From NCBI GenBank assembly GCA_029718625.1, contig JAINUF010000032.1, forward strand, positions 248,001-312,000: 64,000 nt of DNA. Reading direction: 5' to 3'. Every line of letters starts with the position of its first letter. Positions within the stretch are counted from its first letter, which is position 1. The position numbers were made by a program, and so were the translations under genes. The stretch comes from Synaphobranchus kaupii. Lineage: Eukaryota > Chordata > Actinopteri > Anguilliformes > Synaphobranchidae. Shown one piece after another: positions 35,164 through 47,979 of the stretch. Below the pieces are notes generated by a model. It was not told the origin of the DNA. It did no database searches and saw only the letters and a program-made list of their open reading frames with translations.

Positions 35164-37890
35164 AACACAGAAAAAAAATGTCAGTAATGTTGATGGATGT
35201 TTGTATTTAAAATGTTCATTATGTTATATGTTCTTCTGCTACTGTATATTTCTTTAAGTGAAAAACACAATTATCTGTAAATATCTCTGAGGACCATATT
35301 TGTACCTCTAATAACTTAACTGGAGCAACAGACCGTCAAGATTTCATACCACCAATAAAAAATGGATGAATCAGGGTATTTGTGTTTTGAGACATTTATG
35401 TACATTGTGTAATTGTTCCGTCCTCACTCAAAGTAAACAAAGGAACTGCCAAAATAAAGTAAACACCAACCATAGTCTCCCTCTGTAAAGTACTGTTCTC
35501 AATTGAAATTGCTTGCTCAGTACTTCAATTCATATTTGTATTCAAGTGAAGTGATTGTCTGTTTGGCTTTGAATCTTGAACCAGTGGATGGACATCACTG
35601 TCGAGGAGTATGTGCTGCTGATCACAGTTGCCCCTAGTCTTTCCCTCAGATTTTAAAGCCAACATCACCTTAGGTATACTTTGTATCCCTCAATTACTTC
35701 ATTGTTTCCTTTATAGCATTGGCAGTTACTTTATCAAATTCACAAATATGGCAATCTAATGTAGACTACAGGTAAAACATCAGAAATTGCTATGATAAAT
35801 GCTTATAATGTAATTGAAACGGAGGTCTAAGGACCTCCACAGGTGCGCAGAATAGAGCTGGCGAATGCTATGGAGGGTGTGACTCCTCACGGCAGATGAG
35901 CTTCAATTTAGGGGTTTATTTCAGGGAAGCATATGTAGGTATATGCACGTGTATGTGTGTGGTCCTACAGGGAAACACAGTACAGCAATTATATTTTATA
36001 CAGCAGTTATACACATGTATACATTAAACAGAATGCTGTTGTGTTGAGTTACAATAATCCCCGCAGTTAGGAGAGAAAACAATATTAAACATCTACGTAT
36101 ATAACTGAACCAAACAATACAGTACAATAAAAATGTTCTCTCATTTTCCTTCCAATGAAACCTCATATTATGCCAGTGTTTAAAGCCATCAACTAAGTTT
36201 CTTAATTGCTACATTCATAAATGTATCCCAGTTTAAGAGAACATCTGTATATGTAGGCTAAATGAAGTCTTGCAATCTGTATTCAAGTACATTTTAGCTG
36301 CCACTATTCAAATGAACAGGAAAGCAATACAGTCAATGGTTTTCAGTGTCAGTCTATGAATAGATGTTCATAACTAGCATTCAGCTAGGCTAACTAGCGA
36401 ATATATCTACCATAATCTAATTGCAGAAAGAACAACAACAGAAACGGATTTACATAAACATGATCTCTGTGGTCATTTGCAGTAATGAAATAAAGCAAAC
36501 TTAAACATAAATGCTCCACATAATGTCGAAGAAAATATACGACCCCAGTCCGGGCCAGATGGACTGGGGAGTTTCTCCCACACGGTTGAGTGTTTCTTCA
36601 AGAAAAACAACCATGATCTTCAGAGTCTGATGCAATCAGGTTTATTGCGTATGATTCAATAATGACATACAAAAAAACCCCGGGCTGCGCAGACCAACAC
36701 ATATTCAATCTCAGCAATCGTAAAAGCGCCCCCCCCCCCCCCATTTTGAATTACCAGGCCTTTCATGATGTCCTTATCTCTACCTATTTGGGGCGGAACT
36801 TTGCATCCTCGCAGGGGCAGGTCCCATCCTCTGAAATCCTACACCAGGCCCTTTTTCTTTTCATGGTACAACATTTTAATTATGCATTACATATGGCATT
36901 TATTTATACTGTAGTTTGATGAACTGCTATGATTTAAATATACAGGAAATGGCCTGGCCATGGTTTGACCATTCTAGTTCAATAAGTGATCATTACAATG
37001 ATCTACTAAGTTAAAACAATAAAAGTACAATAAAGTAACAGTAATGAATACTCAGAAACCAAAAATGAACTAAATGCATATGACACATGTAATACAGAGA
37101 CTATTGATTGTAGTTAATTTCTCTTTACATTTAACGTGTGAATGTGTTAAGAAATATAAGCCAACATTTTCTCTAATATAATCCTTGAATGTTCACATAC
37201 ACTCATTTTAAAACTTTTCCTCTTGTCCTTGAACATCTCAGACAAAAGAACCCCAAGCTGGGCCTCCTGACCTTCGAGAGGTCTGCAGCCAGAAGCATTT
37301 AGACTTAAAGTGTGTGTGTGTTCATTTTTCCTATGTGCGTGTTCATGTCCCTCTATTTTAAAGCAGAAAAATACCTATAAATGCATCTGAATGGTCCTTG
37401 GTTCGAGGATGAGCGCATACTTGTGACTACATCTCACCTTGACACCATCTAGATTAGGAGAGGCCCACGCTAGGCAACCAACGGCCTTTTGTAAATTTAA
37501 TGATCACACTGCATGAATATACGTATATCTTTTTTGACACTTCAGCTTGATAAACTAGGCTGATCTTTCCGGAAGGTTGAGAGAGTCGTCCCTGCTCAGA
37601 TGCTTCCAATAACAATTAAAATGTGGCTGGGGCCTTGATTCTGGTGCATAGGTCTGCCCATGTGTCTTTGATGGTGAGAGGCCTATGTGTGAGTATATTG
37701 GTGTGCGTGTGTGTTGGTTCTGGTTTAGACTTGTTTTCCGACTAGCCCAAAACCCCCCCATACAGAATACCATCTTTATGCAAGCATGTCACGAGCCGGT
37801 CAAGGCGATGCCCGGCACAGAATACCATGCCTACACAAAGTCAGAACAGGGCCTTTACTCTGGCCATACTGTGGTCTGCAGTGATACATA
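35164..37890. other. Gene C 3' flank
   Basis: Contains the 3' UTR with AATAAA at 35354-35359, then AT-rich non-coding DNA. From the stop to 37508 it matches 61638-64000 almost base for base, including a C-homopolymer at about 36729-36742 that is shorter in the F copy. The segment around CCCAGTCCGGGCCAGATGG at 36544 has a short inverted pairing with GACTGGGG. No gene was recognised. Confidence 0.7.
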
Positions 37891-38582
37891 CAGATCCTTT
37901 CCAAAAAATTAGAATATCATGGAAAAGTTTTTTTTTTTCCATAATTCCATTCAAAAAGTGAAACTTTCATAGATTATAGATTCATTACACACAAAGTGAA
38001 ATATTTCTAGCCTTTATTTGTTTAATTTTTCATAATTTTGGCTTACAGCTCCAGAAAACCCCTACGGTCATCTCTTTTGCTTGTGCACCTTCTCCTGCCA
38101 CATTTTTCCCTTCCACTAAACTTTCTATTGATATGCTTGGACACTGCACTCTGTGAACAGCCAGCCTCCTTAGCGATGACCTTTTGTGGCTTACCCATCT
38201 TCTGGAGGGTGTCAATGATGGTCTTCTGGCCAATTGTCAAGTCTGCAGTCTTCCCCATACTGAACCAAACTGAGATAAACTTTGCAGGTGTTTTGAGCAA
38301 ATTAGATGATAGTGTGACACTCAGTCTAAAACATTAATTCTCTGAAATAACTGAAGTAAATGCTGATTTTCGACACACTATTCTAATTTCTTGAAATACT
38401 GTTTTGGGGGTTTTCTGGAGCTGTAAGCCAAAATTATGAAAAATGAAACAAATAAAGGCTAGAAATATTTCACTTTGTGCGTAATGAATCTATAACCCAT
38501 ATAACCCAAGTTTCACTTTTTGAATGGAATTATGGAAAAAAAAAACTTTTCCATGATATTCTAATTTTTTGGAAAGGATCTG
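37891..38582 (-). mobile_element. Non-autonomous Tc1-like element with long inverted repeats
   Basis: TA-flanked ends CAGATCCTTTCCAAAAAATT and inverse. Inverted arms extend about 170 bp (37891-38062 and 38412-38582). On the minus strand at 38043-38255 is the N-terminal part of a Tc1 transposase: MGKTADLT, then the helix-turn-helix segment KVIAKEAGCSQSAVSKHI. The catalytic part is missing. Confidence 0.9.
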
Positions 38583-39763
38583 TATGTGTATGTTGAAGCG
38601 GGGGGGGAGACTCAATAGCTCACTTTTGGTTTTTGCCAAATTTTCCATTTCCAATGTAATGTGTCTTTGTGACGCGTTTACATGCAGAATATTTTATGTT
38701 TCCAAATATATACATTTTGGTGGATGATAAAACAAATACAATTTAAGTAAAGTGACTTGTGGGGGGCATTCACTTTTTATTGAAGGGGGGTTCGATCGTG
38801 GAGAGGCGGTGGGTTGTGATAGAGAACTGTGGTGGATTGCCCTGTAGAATGGTTCTGGAAAATTTTAAATTGCAGTGAATTTACCAGGATGAGAAATAGG
38901 ATTATTGTGACTAGTGTGAGATCTTTGTCATTTTCATGTAGCCAGATGTTTTCTGTACAGCTAGCCAAGTAAATTAACAAGATACTGTTTGTATTATAGG
39001 GATTCTCTGGTATTATATAGCTTGGTAAATTATGGTGCTAGCATGGACCACCATCATTTCTTTGTTTACCTTGTGACACAGAGACAAATACTCCTTAGAA
39101 TGTGAGATGGGAAAGCTAACATTAGCTGAAGTTGGTTGCTAGCAGGTTGTCTCGTTAGATAGATGGTGAATGTGAGCTACAAACAAGCGATGAATCTAGT
39201 CAGAAATAATGGTGTCATATTAGCTAATGCTAGCAACTGATCTCTACCACAGCAATGCTATCATGGCTTATTCCAGGAAAGCTCTTAGAGGGCTCGTTGG
39301 TTCATAACAGCACAACCAATAATGTGCCAGTTGGCCTTCATCCACCATGTTTAGCAATACGAACCAGCCAGGTCATATTTAGAAGGTATGAAAAAGGTAT
39401 TCAAAATAAGACTTAATGACACATAGCTTTTTGTTGTTCAACATTAGTTTTAGATTCTGGGAAAATACAAAAACAACTGCAGGATTATAACATTTCCCAC
39501 AAATGTATGAATTTCATAAACCTAAATACTAAACTCTTTAAAAAGCCCCACTGATTCTGAGTCAGTTCTTTAGTGTGTGTGCCAAGCACAGGCTTGTGAT
39601 GATTTTTTTCTGTTGGCTCTGTGCAGATCACAGTGCATCTTGGAATTGTTTACTTTTGCTCTTGCCTTTATCGCTTCTGCAATTTGCTCCACCTCAACCT
39701 GCTTATCCTGGGGCTCAGTCAAGCCTTTGAGAATCACAAATCGATAGAGAATTAAAACGGCTG
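38583..39763. other. Spacer upstream of fragment D
   Basis: AT-rich, non-coding. Nothing recognised except GCTAGC/TAGCTAA-rich stretches near 39110-39240. Confidence 0.5.
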
Positions 39764-39811
39764 TATTTAAACCTGGTACACTGCAGTGATGGATCTGAGA
39801 CCTGCAGTGGG
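39764..39811 (+). promoter_or_regulatory. TATA-like box of fragment D
   Basis: TATTTAAA at 39764-39771, 41-48 bases before the start codon, in the same relative place as in B, C, E and F although the surrounding sequence is unrelated. An earlier ATG at 39789 is in another frame. Confidence 0.45.
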
Positions 39812-40521
39812 ATGGCACTGCAGACTATTCTGCTGGCACTGACAGTCCTCTGTGCTGCAGCACAGACTCCACCATGCAGAATACTGGGGAGGGCAGCCAA
39901 GCCCAGCTTCTATCAACATGGAGACTTCATCATCGGTGGGGTCTTCGGCCTGCACAACCCTTCAGAAATAAACAGGAGATTTGACAGCAAACCTGAGCCC
40001 CTGAAGTGTTCACGGTGAGATTAAATATGAAATAACATTTAGCTGCTCTTTGTATTGGTGTTTATTCGACATTAAGGTTCTGCTGTGATTCCATTGAAAC
40101 TATGGGTTAATTCATACTGCAAAAATAAAATGAAGTTTACAGGTACGTGTAACTTTAATCGACTGAATAGTCTTTGTAAGTTACACTCCATATGGTTAGC
40201 CTGTTAATAATAAATTCTGTCATTTCTAGAGTTGATTTCAGACAATTCCAGCTCGCCCAGACTATGATCTTCGCCACTGAAGAAATAAACAAGAGAACTG
40301 ACCTCCTCCCAGGTGTATCTCTTGGATATAAGATATATGACTCCTGTCTCTCTCCAACATTCTTGATGCAATCAGCCATGGCTCTGATGAACGGTTATGA
40401 GGAAACACTGACCGATACATCATGCTCCACACCGGCAGGAGTGCAGGTCATTATCGGGGCGTCCACTTCGACAAACTCCATTGCAATTGCAGCAACTGTT
40501 GGACTATTTCAAATTCCACTG
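39812..40521 (+). pseudogene. Fragment D: exons 1-2 of a divergent V2R/OlfC gene
   Basis: Exon 1 (39812-40014) encodes a signal peptide (MALQTILLALTVLCAAAQ) and the GDFIIGGVFGLHN segment typical of receptor N-termini. Exon 2 (40230-40521) encodes VDFRQFQLAQTMIFATEEIN, LPGVSLGYKIYDSC and GASTSTNSIAIAA. GT/AG borders and phases 2 and 0 are correct, and both exons are open. It is clearly from another subfamily than A-F. No exon 3-6 of this type follows: the type II promoter of E begins about 690 bp downstream. It is therefore a truncated gene, most likely cut off when the E unit was placed here. A rearranged partner elsewhere cannot be excluded, and the fragment may still be transcribed. Confidence 0.8.
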
Positions 40522-40745
40522 GTAAGAGTTCCTATTCTCCTTTCTACATACTCGCAGGGAGTGCATCACTGATATGTAAATGAAATAAGATTAGTTATGT
40601 ATTATGTTTGGGTGCTCGAAGCAAAGGTTTTCTTTTGTGAAAATGTAACTGCAAAAGAAAAAAAAAAACAATACTTATGGAAAATATGATAATATTAAAT
40701 TCAACAATGATACTATTACAAACATACTTGTCCCATCTGCATATA

Positions 40746-41155
40746 CAGTGAGCACCATAATTCATTGGACAGTGATACATTTTTTTATTTTGGTTCTGTA
40801 CTCTAGCACTTTGAGTTTGAAAGAATACAATGACAATGACTGTCAGCTTTAATTTGAGGGTATTTTCATCCATATCGGATGAACCGTTTCAAAATTATAG
40901 AACCTTTTGTACATAGTCCCCCCCATTTTCAAAATTAAAAAATATTGGACAGTTTAACATAAAGTAGAATAAAGTAATCATTTTTAATATTTGGTCACAT
41001 ATACTTTGCATGCCTTGACTTCCTAATGTCTGTGACCCAACGATATCTGCCCTTCAACCTCATTGTAATTGTATCCTTTCAAACTCAAAATGCTAGAGTG
41101 CAGAACCAAATTAACAAAAAATGTGTCACTGTCCAATGAATTATGGTGCCCACTG
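40746..41155. mobile_element. TA-flanked MITE between D and E
   Basis: Ends CAGTGAGCACCATAATTCAT and its inverse (ATGAATTATGGTGCCCACTG), flanked by TA. Inverted similarity continues inward (GGACAGTGAT, GGTTCTG, ACTCTAGCA, TTTGAGTTTGAAAG). No coding sequence; Tc1/mariner-type by target site. Confidence 0.85.
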
Positions 41156-41207
41156 TATAATTTGATCATGTCAACCAGAACAATCTAATTATAATATATT
41201 TCAACTT

Positions 41208-41562
41208 TGTAATGTGGTCATTTTGAAGCAGGAGAAGGACAGTCGACACTGACAGTGATTATTGTTGCATCAGGGTGTCAGGGACTATATTCCTTAATGT
41301 GTCAGTGAGTTTACATCACTTCTCAGTGCAGCTTTACTATTGTGTGTGCTTTACTGTGCCTGTGAGGTGAGAAAAGGATTCTTATGAGGACAGGAGACTA
41401 AATAAAACAATGCAATCATAACGGTTGGTCATTTTGTAAATAATACACTCCTCTGCGTGTGTTTCCCTAAGAAGGGATGCCTCTTCCTCTCCATGAGCTC
41501 AGGGGGCTGGGCTCCTGGAGGGTATTTAAACATGAGAGAGAACCACATCCTGTCCTGAAAGC
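41208..41562 (+). promoter_or_regulatory. Promoter region of pseudogene E (type II)
   Basis: Matches the C promoter, including the long form with GAAGGGATGCCTCTTCCTCT, and keeps TATTTAAA at 41523-41530. The promoter looks intact even though the gene is broken. Confidence 0.6.
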
Positions 41563-42069
41563 ATGGAGGTGATGTGGACAACGTTGGTTCTGGCACTAGT
41601 GGCTGGTGCTCTCACCCTGGCAAAGGGAAGGTCACACTGCTGGGGACCCCCAGGCCTGCTTCGTTCTCGCAACCTGGGGACTTGGAGGCATTTTTACCAT
41701 CCACAGCTATGTGATCACCACTGAGCACAACTACACCAGCCGACCAGAAGCGCCGTACTGTACGGGGAGGTCAGTGAATGGAGGAAGAGTGTTTTGCAAT
41801 GGGGACAACACTGTGTGGACAGCCATGTGTTGTGAAATGTATTACTTAGATAAACTGCTTAATGTAGGGTAAATATATTGTAATTTATTTTATTATGATC
41901 TCCACAGGTTAACTCATCATCTTAAAAGTTTTTTGTTTAAGTTATTTTGTTTAATGCATGTCATCAGTGTTGGTTTATTATGTTACACATTTCATTTAAT
42001 TTTGGTTGTTTCAGTTTTTAGTTTAAGATGTGTTTTCGAACAGTGTGGCCATCTGGTTAAAACATTTTG

Positions 42070-44067
42070 GGCCCTATCTTGGCGATCTTGGCGCTTAGTC
42101 TAAGCGCATGGCGCTAAGTCCATTTAGGGTGTGTCCAAGTCCACTTTTGCTATTTTAACGGCGTGTTTTTTTGGCGCTAAGCACGGCGCATGGCGCAACT
42201 GGGCTGAACCTAGTCGCTTCATTAATTATAGGTGTGTCTTGGGCGTGACATTCAATAAACCAATCAAAATGTCATATCCCATTCCCTTTAAAAGCCTGCT
42301 TTTCCACCTTGGCGGATTGCTTATGATGGCGAAACAGACATGCTCGTGCGTGTTTAGTGTGATCAAGGAATAGGCTAAATGGAGTATGATCAATATTATT
42401 CGGACTAACCATTAGCCTATGAGTTCCCGGTAATTCCAGACAGGGCTGTTATTTTACAAAATATGTGCGGTTAAATTTCGTTAAAAGGACCTGCAACAGC
42501 TGAGAATAAGCTATCAATGGCTTCAGTCTCACCTTAGAAAACGCCAAATTAGCCTGCTTGTTCAGCGAATTTCGTTTGATTATGCAATGAAAGTGTCAAA
42601 CATCAATTCCAAGAGGCTGTTCTCATGGAGTTCTCGAAGTTCAAGCTTCATCCAAAGTTCATTAGGCTACCTGCATAGTAGGCTAATATTGATTAATAAC
42701 ATACATACCGTTATTTTGCCTTAATGATGACACTAAATAGCCATACAATAAAGCTGTCAGGTTCGCAACCCATAAGTTCACGCATATTTCCCCTTGTTTA
42801 ATAATGTCCTGTTTATGGAAATGTGACCAACCTGTTTTACTCGTAGCGTAATCCTTTAAAACAATCCACTTTCCCAGGAAGACCGTTAAACGTGCGACTT
42901 ACAGCAGGGGAAACAGAACATGCAGCTCACTTGCAGAGAATGGCATTAAAATTAATTGTGAATTAATTGTGTAACGTGCTGCAAATTTGTTTTAGTTTCT
43001 AATTAGACGCTTAGTTCTCTTTAAAATCGTTTTGTTCAGTTAAGGAATAACGGGTGAAATCAGCTGGGTTTTAAACGGTGAGAGTATGGAAACCTGGTCA
43101 CTGTAATTTAAACAAATATGAAGGACGAAGAATAGCTAAGGTTACAATTTAGTTAACATGGTGACATCTCCGTTTTTTAACCATAGGCTATCGAAAAAAA
43201 CCTTATGCACAGCGAATTCGCTGTAGCCTAGGCTATTTGAAAAACAATAAATGCAATATTCACTGGACAAGGTTTTGAACTTTTTTCAGTCACAAACCAT
43301 TCTATTTACTTACAGGCTGTATTCATAGATAAACAGAGCTGTATTGTAATGACATCTGAAGCGCATTTTCAGAACTTAAATGTCCGTCTATTGCCGTGCG
43401 CGAGTTTTCCATTGAATGACAATTCACGCATTAGGTGCAAAGACAATTCGCGCATTAGGCTTGATAGCTATAGGTGTTATCAGCTCCTTTTTAATCGATA
43501 GCCATTGTCCCGTACCATCGCACATCGCCTGGATGTTGATGGAGTGGGCTGAGAGCAATGTAATGTGGCATTGTTTCCCTTCGCTGAGGGAAAGGTATGT
43601 GGACCTATGGAACCTTTTATTATTATGTATTTTTGATATAGCCTACACAATAATAATATTTCACATTGTGATCTAGATATTTTAGTCATGCCTGTGCACG
43701 CCCCTGTGTGTAACAGACAGGAGGGTATGCGCGTTGTGCACACGCCTATGTAGACGCACTTATATGCGCCGTTAAAATAGCATGTAAACAACTGCGACAT
43801 GACTTTAGACCAGGTTTGTGGTGGTTCTAGCGCAAGCGCTTTCTGCTGGCTCAAGATAGCAATACGCCGAAAAGAATCCTGGCCACTCCTCATCTTATGA
43901 CCAACACGCCCAGTTCACTAATGATGGCGCAAGACTAGTTAATGGCGCAATGCTAGTTTGACGGCGTAAGCGTTAGGCGTTATTATGGACCTAGCGCCGG
44001 GTGTAAGATAGCAAAGACACTTGCGTTTGCGTTAGCGCCGCTTTGCGCCGGGTGTAAGATAGGGCCC
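42070..44067. mobile_element. GGGCCCTATCTT-ended TIR element in E intron 1
   Basis: Ends GGGCCCTATCTTGGCG and GTGTAAGATAGGGCCC. Bordered by TTT on each side, a possible 3-bp duplication. Matches 13067-14802 in gene B intron 5 over nearly its whole length. Short plus-strand open frames inside are not recognisable as a transposase. Confidence 0.8.
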
Positions 44068-45420
44068 TTTATGTCCTTACAGCAGTTAAGTATTCACATA
44101 TAGGTTGAAATAGAAAACTTAAAAAATAAAAAAATACATAATTCTAGAAGTCATGTTCCACCCTTATGTTTATTGATATATGAAAAATATGATTAAATAA
44201 AAATGAAAATCATATTTTAGCCCTCATATTATATTGGAGTCAATTTGACCCAAAGCAATGTTTGGCATCTCTTACAAACCAGTCCACCTTATTTTTTCAT
44301 CTCCACACTATATGACTTCTCCCAATTTGTTGGGATTAAATAGAAAACATATGCTATGTTTGCAAAAGTCCTCTACCAGCTCTGTATACAAAAGTTGTAC
44401 AGGGTCATTTGTGAGGTAGCTAAAATATAAAAAAATATTTTTTATTTTTTATCTCTGATTTTTTGTGGGCGATTCTGGTGGCACTTTCCCATGCAGGTTT
44501 TAAACGTAACAAACTTTCACCCACCTCAGGCTCTAAATTGAGATGTTTCATCACAGATTTTTTATATTTAGGGATAAAAGGGTAGTCACTTGGGAGGCAC
44601 ATAAAAGGTGACAAAGAAAGTGTCAACCCTTTTCTATTACAATACTTTTGTGTCCGTTTTTAACTTGAAGTTTTGACCCCAAACATAGGAGGCGTCATAA
44701 AACATAATATGAGCGTTAATTATTTCACACCTTGTTGCATGTTTTGTTATGTTTCTGTCATTGTGTGTGACTCTTCATATTGTTGTTCACAACAGTTTGG
44801 ATTTCCGGGAAGTGCGCTTTGCTAGAACCATGGTTTTTGCCATCAAGGAAATCAACAACAGCTCAGAGCTCCTGCCAGGTGTGACTTTGGGCTACCAGAT
44901 CCATGACTCCTGCTCGTCCGTGCTAGTGGCTGTGAGGTTGGCTTTCCAGCTGGCCAATGGCATTGAGCTAATTTTCTTCCCCAATCAATCCTGCTCAAAG
45001 TCTGCCACCGTGCATGCCATTGTGGGCGAGTCTAGCTCTACGCCCTCCATCGCCATATCCCGAATTCTCGGACGCTTCGGCATTCCCCTGGTGAGCATAT
45101 CCTGCCCATTCCTAAAGTGCATGTTATGATGATTGACTTGAAATTATTATTATATAATAATCCTTCCATTCAAAAATGTACAACGGGATGGCCGCCTTCC
45201 TGCAGGCAGCGAGAGCAGAGGGCATCTGTGTGGAGTACTCAGAGGCGTTCTACAGGACCAACCCCCGCGAAAAGGTGCAACGCGTGGCAGAGGTCATCCG
45301 CAGGTCCACGGCCCGTGTCATCATGGCATTCGTTGAGACAGGCGACATGCTGGTCTTGCTGTCAGAGCTGGAAGACAAGGTGCTGGCCCTGCTACAGTGG
45401 ATTGGGAATGAGTCATGGAT

Positions 45421-47062
45421 AGCTGGTTAGCTAACTGTACATACTAAAACCGGGAACAGCTCTTTTTACTTCAGTCCGTATTCCAGAATTGGGATGTTTT
45501 TTTCTTGGTGCAGTACTGGTATCCAGTTAAGAAATCCTGCTTAGTTATAGAAAGCGTCTTAGGTGTCAGAAAGCGTCTTTAATGTTTTTAAATCGTTTCA
45601 ATAGGTAGCCTAACGTTAGCTACAAGCTAGCTAGATAAAATAGCTAGCTAACTAAGTTAACTGCAAATAATCGTCGGTCAGGGACTTTTAAGCGGATAAA
45701 CCAAGGAGGTTATGTGTAAATTACACAGATATCAACCGATTTAACGTTAGCTACAGTTGAAGAGATGATAATGTGTGGTAACGTTAGCTAACGTTACAAT
45801 TTTGAGGAGTATATTTCAGGTGCTTAATTTTTGACTCTAATAATACAAAAGCCTCTTGGTCAATCCAGCAGGTTGTCATAGCTCTGACCAGCTAGCACTG
45901 GAGGAACCATAAATAACGTTACCGCATATGCTACAAAGTGATTAAGTAATATGGGCATAGGGTAGTTGTAATTTTCCTGCTGTATTAGTCGTTTGCTGTA
46001 TATATGTAGCTGTCATATAAAACACAAATTTAGCACTTTTTCTCCTTATGTTAGGACAAAAACAACTTGGCTTGTTTGCATTTTCATTGCCCAGCTGAAC
46101 CACCGAACTGTTATAGTTGCCACGCAAGTAATTTTCGTTGATTAGTAACCAAAGTCATCGAGTGGGCTTTAATATATCCTTGTAAAAAAAAATTCAAATA
46201 GTATAGTTTAAAATCTTTCTGTAATGATGAATTACTGAATCAGGACTGATTATTTATTCAAAATAGCCTTTATTCACCAAGACACACAAGACACATGCTA
46301 TTACACAAATTTGCTAATCACATATTTACTTATATTTTGAATGTAGCTTTCTAGGTTCTAAAAAAAGACTATACTATAACATTACGTTTCTTTAGCCGAC
46401 TCTACCATGTACTCTCAGTTGACATTATCATACTGCTGGGTGCCGCGATTTTTGAACCACAATGGACACTGTGAGTGAAGTGAACCGTGACTGGCTGCAG
46501 AGGCTACCCACAATCCTTAAGGAAATGGTGCAAACTGGCCCGGAGTGGGCGGGGTTTTGGTAAAATGGGCGGAGAATGCTGGCTTCAACGGAATGGATGG
46601 GAGAGATCCAGCTTGTAGTTTCTAGTTTTCTATATAGTTCAGTGATTGTTACGCAATAATTTAGAACGTTCAGGTATGGATATTCCAAACACACCCATAC
46701 GTGTCTTGCTACGATGACAGCCGTCATCTTATCGATTCCGTGTCCTAATATGCTTTCCATTTGTACTAAAATGCACCCGCAAATACCTTTCCCAAACTTC
46801 CTTTCGGGCTTAGTAAATGACATTACACGTACTAAAGTAATCAATTTGCATGACCAACTCCCACTATTTTGCTAAATACTGTAGGGACACCCAATTTTGC
46901 ATATTCATTCAGGCTAACCCGCAAAAATTTGAAATCTTTCTATTTTAGCACACGTAATCGTCTTTACACCTCGATAGTTGATCACCTCGCCTTCGACTTT
47001 TTGCGGGTGGTAACAGTTGTACATGTGCTTTTGTACACGCAAACCTTTAGTAAATCAAGCCC
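45421..47062. mobile_element. Right part of the intron 5 TIR transposon in pseudogene E
   Basis: Matches B 15370-16952 and A about 1956-3818 and ends with the same terminus followed by TAA. The left part was lost with exons 3-5. Confidence 0.8.
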
Positions 47063-47979
47063 TAAATGTATTACAACTTAATGTATTCATGCAAGACAAT
47101 GTTGATGAGTTTAATTTTGGGGCAAGGATCTATAGCAGACAATGTTAATGATTTTTCCACGAGGTTCTGGGTATCATCCTGGCAGCATGTTCGGTGACTG
47201 GGGCCTGCATGGCCATCACGGTGGCTGCCGTGTTTTACAGACACATGGACACACCCATTGTGAAAGCTAATAACTCAGAGCTGAGCTTCCTGCTGGTCTT
47301 TTCATTGAAACTGTGTTTCCTTTGCTCTCTTACTTTCATCGGCCGGCCCTCTGATTGGTCCTGTATGCTGCGCCACACTGCGTTTGGGATCAACTTTGTC
47401 CTCTGCATCTCTTGTGTTCTGGGGAAAACAATAGTGGTGTTAATGGCCTTCAGGGCTACACTTCCAGGCAGTAATATCATGAAGTGGTTTGGGTCTCTGC
47501 AGCAGAGACTGAGTGTTCTTGCTTTCACTCTCATACAGGTCCTTATTTGTGTGCTTTGGTTAACAATATCCCCTCCTTTCCCCAACAAGAACATGAAGCA
47601 CTACAAAGAAAAGATCATTCTAGAATGTGATGTAGGATCAGCAGTGGGGTTCTGGGCTGTACTGGGTTATATTGGACTCCTCTCTATATTGTGCTTTGTT
47701 TTAGCTTTTCTGGCTCGTAAACTGCCTGACAACTTCAATGAAGCCAAATTCATCACATTCAGCATGCTCATGTTCTGTGCAGTCTGGATCACCTTTATAC
47801 CAGCTTATGCCAGCTCACCTGGAAAGTTCACTGTAGCTGTGGAGATCTTTGCAATTTTAGCTTCCAGCTTCGGTCTGATCATTTGCATTTTTTTCCCTAA
47901 ATGTTTTATAATATTGTTTAGGCCTGAACAAAATACCAAAAATCACATGATGGGGAAAATGCCATCAAAATCTCTCTGA

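Larger units (their letters stand above)
41563..47979 (+). pseudogene. Receptor E: deletion-ridden V2R/OlfC pseudogene
   Basis: Exon 1 (about 41563-41770) has the family start but carries 13-bp and 7-bp deletions relative to C, shifting the frame to an early stop. Exon 2 (44796-45090) is intact with good splice sites. Exon 3 is only a middle piece (about 45180-45420, equivalent to B 10010-10250): its first ~167 nt with the acceptor and last ~391 nt are gone. Exons 4 and 5 are absent: exon 3 is joined directly to the interior of the intron 5 transposon. Exon 6 (about 47155-47979) lacks its acceptor and first ~89 nt, but the seven-helix part is open and has drifted little (INFVLC, FGSLQ, AYASSPG). 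It has a type II 5' half like C and an alpha 3' half like A and B. Its promoter is retained. Confidence 0.92.

Noticed and set aside
36544..36575. Short inverted pairing CCCAGTCC/GGACTGGG as a terminator or tRNA-like structure
   Set aside because: No cloverleaf or other RNA gene features were seen; it is present in both flank copies by duplication only.
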